NCBI GenBank assembly: GCA_022478985.1
Contig: JAKSZP010007902.1
Span: 280,161-344,160 of the forward strand
Origin: Massospora cicadina
Lineage: Eukaryota; Entomophthoromycota; Entomophthoromycetes; Entomophthorales; Entomophthoraceae
Length of the DNA: 64,000 nucleotides
Reading direction: 5' to 3'
Position numbers and translations under genes: made by a program. The notes below the pieces were generated by a model. It saw only the letters and a program-made list of their open reading frames with translations, ran no database searches and was not told the origin of the DNA. Positions 57,698-64,000 of the stretch are shown in pieces (position 1 is the first letter of the stretch; every line of letters begins with the position of its first letter).

Positions 57698-58690
57698 TTA
57701 CCCACTTTAAGAGTGGTTGGGGGGTATATGATCACAAAAACTGCCCATGCATACAGTTAATAGAAAAACCTGAAGCAAGGGACTTAATTGAATATTCATC
57801 CCCTCACTTGATAGTGATGACAAAGGACCTTCCCAGATAGAACCAAGCTTTTCCCTTCTTGGTGTGATGCGATTATGGTAATACAGAACCAAGTCTGATA
57901 CTTGGAAGGAAGGGAAAGGAGCCCGGCGCTCATTAGCTGCTTGGCCTTCCTTGGTGACCATCTTGGCCAAGTTATTCATAGCCTCAGCTTGCAGCTGAAT
58001 GATGTGCTGGGCCAATTTTTTCATAGCTTGTTCAGGATCTGTCCTAGCAGTGAAAACATCTTTGACTAATAAGGTGGGAACTCCGGGTTCTCTTCCATAC
58101 AACACACGGAAGGGAGACGTCTTAAGGATGCAATGGTAGCTAATCCGGTAAGCCATGAGGGAACTGGGTAAGTAGAGATCCCAGTGTAAAGGGTCAGAGC
58201 TAGCCATCTTGCGGAGGATGAAAGCCAGAGTTCCATTAACCCTTTCTACAGCCCCATTTGTAGATGGGTTATAGGGAGCCAAGAAGAGTTGTTGTGCTCC
58301 CAAGGAGGTGGCGAGGAGCTGTACAACTCGAGAGGTAAAGTTCTTCCCATTGTCACATAGGAGGACTTGGGGGCACCCATGCTGGGTGAAGATATATTGG
58401 TGTAGGAAGGTGGTCGTGGCCTTGGCAGTCTGAGCGGGGAGAGCCACAGCTTCAACCCATTTGGTGAAATGATCAACACCAATCAAATATATCAATTGCC
58501 CCCAGTAGTTTGAGGGAGAGGACCTACCACATCCAAGCTCATGGTGTGGAAGGGCTGTTGGGGCGTGGTTGGTTGATACTGGTACCAGGTCTTGAAGCTG
58601 GATTGTTTTTTGCAGGTGAGTCAGGCATCCAAAACTACAGTTATGGTTTCCATGATAATCTCCCAGTAATACCACTCTCTAATCCACTTG
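57698..58690 (-). pseudogene. B2 integrase
   Basis: Mostly one open minus frame (57707-58675). It has YLIGVDHFTKWVEAVALP, VLLCDNGKNFTS and STNGAVERVNGTL, the intact D, D, E triad, then SPFRVLYGRE and a C-terminal LVLYYHNRITPRREKLGS. The integrase would insert the cDNA. The N-terminal zinc part is frame-broken near 58600-58700, and the C-terminus is frayed after WEGP. Confidence 0.88.
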
Positions 58691-59748
58691 TAGGTTTTTT
58701 GGGCTCAGCTATGGCCCATCATTGTGTGAGATTCCATTATTACAGGTATCCGCTCAGAGGGCCAAAGATAGGGCAACCATTTTATCCCTACTCGTTTGTA
58801 TAACTTCCCATTTTCAACCTTTGTGTTGTGGGAATGGTGAGCGAGCATTTTCTGTACAGGTTCATCTTCATTCGCCCAAGCCTCAGGAGTCATGAGGAGG
58901 TCATGCAATCTCTCTGCTTCGCTATTATCAAGGTGAAGGAGAGGCAGCCGCGTCAACCCATCAAAATTCATATGGCTTGTCCCTGCTTGGTGCTCGATGG
59001 TCATGTCATAGTGCTGGAGCTTAAGAGCCCAGCGCGCCAACCGCCCAGTGGGGTCCTTCATATTTTGCAACCACTTTAAGGAGGCGTGGTTGGTGATTAC
59101 CTTGAAGGAAGTCCCATATAAGAAAGGGCGATAATATTTCACAGCGAGTAGGACGGCAAGGCACTCCTTTTCAGTGACGCTGTAGTTGCGCTCAGCCTCA
59201 GAGAGCATCTTGCTGAAATAGGATATGGGATGATCAATCTCATTCCCATCCAACTGAGCCAAGATAGCTCCAACGGCAAAATCAGAGGCGTCCGTGAATG
59301 ACATGAAGGGCTTGCCATAGTCAGGATGATGGAGGATAGGTCGCTTCTGCAATAACCCCTTCAGGGTCTCAAACGCGGCCTGTTGTTCAACACCCCACTG
59401 GAAGGGAGTGTTCTTAGCCAAGAGCCATACGAGGGGCTCACTGAGCTGGGTAAACTTGGGGATGAACTGATGGTAGTACACCATCATACCCAGGAAGACT
59501 TGAATGTCACGGAGGGTTTTAGGTTCAGGCATCTTTGCTATTGCCTCCACCTTGTCTTTGAGGGGTTGAATCCCTTTGCGGGAGATGGTGTGACCAAGGA
59601 AGTCGAGCCTCTTCTGGAAAAACGTACTCTTGGAGGGCTTCAGCTTGATGTGAGAGGCCCGCAGCCGTTGGAACACTTCCTTTAAGTGTGAGAGGTGCTG
59701 TGTGAAGGTCTTGGAAAATAATGTGATATCATCGAGATAGACAATCAC
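58691..59748 (-). CDS. B2 RT 3' half and RNase H
   Basis: 347 open codons beginning MIVYLDDITLFSKTF, with YLDD at 59728-59739. It continues through the thumb (FLGHTISRKGIQPL), connection, RNase H (FTDASDFAVGAILAQ, TEKECLAVLLAVKYYRPFLYG, NHASLKWLQ) and the start of integrase. The ATG at 59748 is not a real start, because the RT begins upstream in other frames. It is the best preserved enzyme region in the window. Confidence 0.9.
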
Positions 59749-60976
59749 AGCTTAGCTTGAGATCCTGGAGTATGTGGTCCATCGCCCGCTGAAAGGTTGC
59801 AGGGGCGTTGCATAATCCCTAAGGTAGCCGAGTGGGTTAGAAAAGACCCTCTCTACAGATGAGGGCGCACTTTTCCTGGTATTGAGGAGAAAGGTCCATC
59901 TGCCAGTATCCGCTATCCAAGTCCTTAGCTTAAAAGTACTGAGACCCAGAGAGTTGCACCAGGGCGTCATCAATTCGGGGTATTGGATATCTGTCCTTCT
60001 TGGTAAGGTTGTTCAGCTTGCGATAGTCCATGACAATCCTATGCCTGCTGTTCTTCTATTTTATCAGTAGAAGAGGGGACGACCAGGGGCTTTGTGAGGG
60101 TACCAGCAGCCCAGCGTCCAACAATTGTTTGAGCTTCATCCGCATCTGTTGCTCCTCAACTTTTGATTTGCAGTAAGGCTTGGAGTGAATAGGGCGAGCA
60201 TCCCCAATGTCAATTGTGTGAGTCCAACCCTTCATGTGCCCATAGTCGGTATCAGATTGAGAAAAAATGTCGCTATAGGACTCCAGTAAACTGTAAACTT
60301 TATTTAGCTCAGCTGGAGTTAGATCATCTGAAATCTTGACGTTGGGCAAGGTGCATATTGTTTGATCAGTGGGCAGTCCCATATCCGCCATAGACCCAAG
60401 GCAGTGAACTTGGTGGATGTCTTCAATAGGTAGCAGCAGGGCTTTTCCAATCTCCTGATGATTTTGGATGATCATGTCCTTACCAGTAAGGTTCCCCAGC
60501 AGAAGGTTGATAGGGCGCTGGTAGGCAGGGTCTAAGATACCTGGCAATACCCGAGGTTCCAAAGGGCTTAGGCCATCGATGCTTGTGAGATGCAGAAGGA
60601 AGTTGCGAGGGATGTGCATGGTAACGTTGGTGTCTATCACCTTTTGCTCACCCGCTTTAATGACTATCTCATATGCTGCATACAAGGGAATGCCCTCTGA
60701 AGCATCCACGGAGTCAGGCAACAGTTTAGTGTTTCTGCCCGACGTGGTGTAAGTAAGGGTAAGGGCGGAAGAAGAGAACTCAATGACGCAGGTATATTCC
60801 TTCTTCTTAGGCTTGTCGTTAGTAAAGACTAGATGAACTTCATAATTTAGAAGAGAGAGAGTCCCCTGTTTCATGTTAGTGATCCCGTCATACTCAATCA
60901 TGAATTGAGTGCCAATGAGAAGGTCATACATGTTGTTGTCAAATGCCACAGCGGGGGCAGCTAAAAGGAGTTTCAC
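59749..60976 (-). pseudogene. B2 RT 5' half and protease-RT linker
   Basis: 60056-60976 is open: YDLLIGTQFMIEYDGI (protease end), DTNVTMHIPRNFLLH, GNLTGKDMIIQNHQEIGKAL and SPWSSPLLLIK (RT start). Then stops split RIVMDYRKLNNLTKKDRYPI and AKDLDSGYWQMDL up to the YLDD frame. Confidence 0.86.
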
Positions 60977-62640
60977 AATTCATATGGGTAAAGAAGAGTA
61001 GGCTCCAATAGCTCGTGTGTTGTTGGGCCCTGCAGTTCCAAACTCTTGAGAACAATCAAGGTCAGGGGCCAACTTAATCTTTTTGATGAGCTTGGTGGAG
61101 ACCACATTCACTGGAGCATCTGTGTCAAGGATGGCTAGCACGCGCACCTTATTGATAACAACCTCTATGGAAGGTAGAGGCCAGGCGTTGAGCCATCATG
61201 GGCCATTTATTTTTAAGGGATTGAAGGGTATGGACCTGCGGAGTAGAGCGGATCATTGCACCAATAAGCTGGTCAGCATCGCTTGCAGTATCTACCACCT
61301 CTGATACTCGCACTAGCTGTTGCATATAGGTATATTGGGGGATCACACCTATCTCAAATCATTACGGCCTCAATCTATTGGGTACCTGCACTTCCATTGG
61401 CGCTCCCACCACATAATAGCCTACGTCCTCCTCACCCCCTTCAGACTCATCATCAGGGGGATTGTCAATGCACCTCAATGAGCAGCTAGGAGGGGATGGA
61501 GAAACTGGCTTGATTTTCTCACAGGGGAGGTCTTTGTCACTCACGTCTACCCTGTTCACTTTTTCAGGGTGCATCGTGGAAGTACCCTCTTTTGGGGAAG
61601 GCGATGGAAGTGTAATAGGTTTGGCTTTGGCCATGGGAGCGACCGGTTTGGGTAACCCTTAACAGCAGGTTTTATACTAGCAGCAGCCTGAAAGGAGGCT
61701 GAGGGCAATTGTAGCAACTTAGGAGGGAGCGATGCTTTAGTCAACTTAGAAGACTGCTTGGCAATAGGCTGCCCAGATGAAGGGCTAACCAACTTCGCTG
61801 GCTGAGCTTTTGAACCTGAAGGGGAGAGGAACGCGGCCCCATAATGGTCAATATTTGCCGCCTATCCTCACACGATGGAGGAGTATGTTGGCGTGGCAAC
61901 TCAGCAGAGGCGGGGTTCCATAAGGATATAGCCATAGATGGTGCTGAAAGGGTTTGAGTTTCTTCCCACATTGGAGCTTGGAGCAAAAGTTCAGGTTTGT
62001 AGAAGTCAGCCACTTCCAGTAACGCCTCCTTAATATCCCGTACTGTTTTGAGGGAGGGCTTAACTGAAGCGATATGCATAGCTGGAGAGGGATAGGCCGC
62101 TAAGCTAGCCACAATAGCAGCAATGGCGTCGTCTAGAGGGAGCAGTTTGGCCAGCAACAGCGGTTAAGCTTGGGTATAGAAGCGTTCGATGAAGGAGGGG
62201 AGCAATTCACCCTCCTGCAGGCAAAGGCGCATAAAGGCCTGTTTGTACCTCTGTAAACTTTGTTTGGATCCAAACTCATCAAGCAACGCTTGTTTAGCCT
62301 CCGCCCAGGTGGTAAGTGTGGCCATCGTGGGAACCATGATCTCTTGAGCTAGGCAACTCAAACAGGAAGGAGACTCTGGGTTTTTTGAAGGTCAGTCGCT
62401 CCTTCCATAGCGGATTCAAAAACGTAGAGGAAGGAGGCGATGCTGCCTTCCCCAGGGGTAAACTTATCTCTGAACGGAGGTTTAACTATAAAAGGGGAGG
62501 GCCCATGGGGCCTTGAGAAGAGAGCTGCTCAAGCCTTTTGAGGCAAGCCAAAGCACTGGCTAGCTGGGTTTTGACTGCAGCTAGCCTTAGTTTTGTGGTA
62601 TTTGTCATTGTTGAAAGCTTTTTTGGTGTATACAGGTCGC
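60977..62640 (-). pseudogene. B2 gag and protease
   Basis: The protease site reads AILDTDAPVNVVSTKL (61115-61126 for DTDA, with Asp where Gly is usual). Gag pieces are 61741-62157 (LPLDDAIAAIVASL) and 62164-62361 (WAEAKQALLDEFGSKQ and MRLCLQEGELLPSFI), a gypsy capsid fold by pattern. No CCHC knuckle was seen. Several frame changes. Confidence 0.75.
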
Positions 62641-62657
62641 CCCTATAGTGAGCACCA
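62638..62657 (-). promoter_or_regulatory. tRNA-type primer binding site of B2
   Basis: Minus strand TGGTGCTCACTATAGGGGCG, two bases after the 5' LTR. Nearly the same as in B1, C and E. Confidence 0.8.
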
Positions 62658-62659
62658 CT

Positions 62660-63345
62660 TGTTGGATTTTTGGCCCTTTTTTAGGCTCGCTGGTACAGTA
62701 TTGCCTCAAATCTAACAATATCACAGGAGCTGCTCTTACCACTTATCAAAAATAATATAAATAAGCACTTAATAAAATAATTGGTTTTATATGTTTTTAA
62801 TTAGGCGTCGACTCAGGGCAAAAACTAAAGATTTGATAATAGTGCAATAATAATAAATAAACGATTCATAGTTCAGGCTCAGATTGCTTGGTGCTGTGAA
62901 AAATTAGAAAATATGTGGGTTCAGCCTATCAGGTTGCTCAAGTTTTGCATTGCTTCAATGTGAGGGCTAAGGGGATGGAACCACCGGGAAAACAAACCCG
63001 TGGGGTAGGGATTTAATTAAATTGGGGTAATCAGAAGGCGGAAAAATCTTTTCGCCCTGAGGAGCCCCCACCAACCCTATAAAAGGGGCCAGTCTTTGCG
63101 TGAGCATTTGAATGGAATTGGCAGTAGTTGTGGAAAGAGCCTCCAACAGACTCCCCTGAATTTGCCACATATTCAGCGCAATTTGACTGCTTGAACTCGT
63201 GGTATTTGCCCAAGTTTTATTAATGAAAGTGTTACCCCAATTAGTAGGGTTCCACCAAGAATTGACCAGGGTCTTTTGGCTGATATTTTGCTCATTTACC
63301 TTGAAACCACTCTTATAACATACTCAGACTTGTAATTGTCTAACA
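62660..63345 (-). repeat. 5' LTR of B2 (686 bp)
   Basis: On the minus strand TGTTAGAC to CCAACA. Matches 57015-57697. Confidence 0.93.
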
Positions 63346-64000
63346 GAGGCAATGGAGTTCTCAATACCCCGACAATAGATAATATGGTAAGGACCAGCCC
63401 ATAAGGGGTCCAGTTTATGAATTCTTCCTCCCAGCCTATGATAGTAGAAGAGTACAAGGTCTCCGACTTGATATTCTGGTAGCGTAGGTTTACTAGCGTT
63501 GGATTGGGTTCCTTTCAAAATGGTAGCAGCAAGAGAACTTGAAGCTAACGCTTGTAATCAGATTATTTCATCAGCCAGTCTCATCATTGCTAAATCAGTG
63601 GTTTGCGGGGTAGCCTCTTCAAGTATAGGTTGTACACTTGAAGGGAGGATAGGTTCCTGACCATATAAAGCTTTAAACGGAGATATTCCAATGATACGAT
63701 GGTAGCTAACTCTATAAGCTAACATTGCACTGGGTAAGTAAAGGTTCCACCTACTAGAATCATTGGAAGCCATCTTTCAAAGAATGGCTACAAGGGTACT
63801 GTTGGCTCGTTTGACAGCAGCATTAGTGGAAGGATTATATGGGGATATGAATGACTGGTAGATACCCATTAATTTGGTAAGCTCAGCTACCACCTGAGAT
63901 ATGAAATTGGTCCCATTATCTGATAACAGGACTTTTAGGGCTGCCATGTCTGGTGAAAACTTGTTTAAAAAGGAAAGATGCCATAGCCTTGGCGGTGACC
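63346..64000 (-). pseudogene. B3 integrase, partial
   Basis: Minus frames have LLSDNGTNFIS near 63920, SPYNPSTNAAVKRAN near 63815 with Lys (63810-63812) where the catalytic Glu belongs, WNLYLPSAMLAYRVSYHRI, and YQVGDLVLFYYHRLGG to WAGPYHIIYCRGIEN. It runs off the window and is cut by B2 at 63346. Confidence 0.85.

Larger units (their letters stand above)
57015..63345 (-). mobile_element. Ty3/Gypsy element B2, structurally complete
   Basis: A 6331-bp element on the minus strand with 5' LTR 62660-63345, primer site, gag, protease, RT, RNase H, integrase and 3' LTR 57015-57697. No chromodomain. The LTRs are close to identical with scattered changes, so it is among the younger LTR elements here. 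It lies in B3 pol. The flanks GAGGC and TAGAC agree at only three of five bases. Confidence 0.92.

Overview
This is a eukaryotic, most likely fungal, repeat-dense window. It holds one recognisable host gene and a stack of nested retrotransposons. The fungal reading rests on chromodomain Ty3/Gypsy elements with Tf1-like self-priming and on the compact introns of the host gene. The lineage cannot be fixed from sequence alone. I see no RNA-gene cluster, CRISPR array or bacterial feature.

The host gene (11453-14446, + strand) is a Fun30/SMARCAD1-type SNF2 remodeller. Its helicase half is readable only through seven introns of 33-37 nt, several one-base frame breaks and one in-frame TAG, so it is a pseudogene or a copy with many base-level assembly errors. 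It lies between A-family retroelements.

Region by region:
- 775-9694: Ty3/Gypsy element A1 (+), carrying a solo LTR (2313-3680) and a 52-bp LINE tail.
- 15271-17272: remains of chromovirus F (-), cut by the 3' end of element A4 (-), cut in turn by the LTR of B1.
- 17273-47806: old Ty3/Gypsy element B1 (-), split by complete element A2 (19180-26381, 5-bp target duplication GTAGT) and by element C (26490-41088, +).
- Inside C, the left LTR is split by a full-length LINE (26754-33203). The right LTR is split at the same internal position by two tRNA-derived SINEs.
- B1 also carries a 23-bp LINE tail, two further insertions and a SINE in its right LTR.
- 48593-50485: a LINE-like element with ORF1 only. 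52400-52537: another SINE. 54440-55292: LTR and gag of element E. 55293-56320: a truncated A-type LTR (A3).
- 56330-64000: element B3 (-), with element B2 (57015-63345, -) inserted in its integrase end.

The most notable signals are in family A. The LTR carries a stretch that would start the mRNA with 11 nt complementary to the site one base past the LTR, as in Tf1 self-priming. The TATA box sits exactly 32 nt upstream in all five LTRs checked. The long LTRs (about 1.3-1.5 kb) also contain the start of a reading frame for a Trp-rich, partly hydrophobic protein that runs across the LTR end into gag. Most element genes are broken by stops and frameshifts. The LINE/SINE machinery was active after the older LTR elements had settled, as shown by 13-16 bp target duplications.
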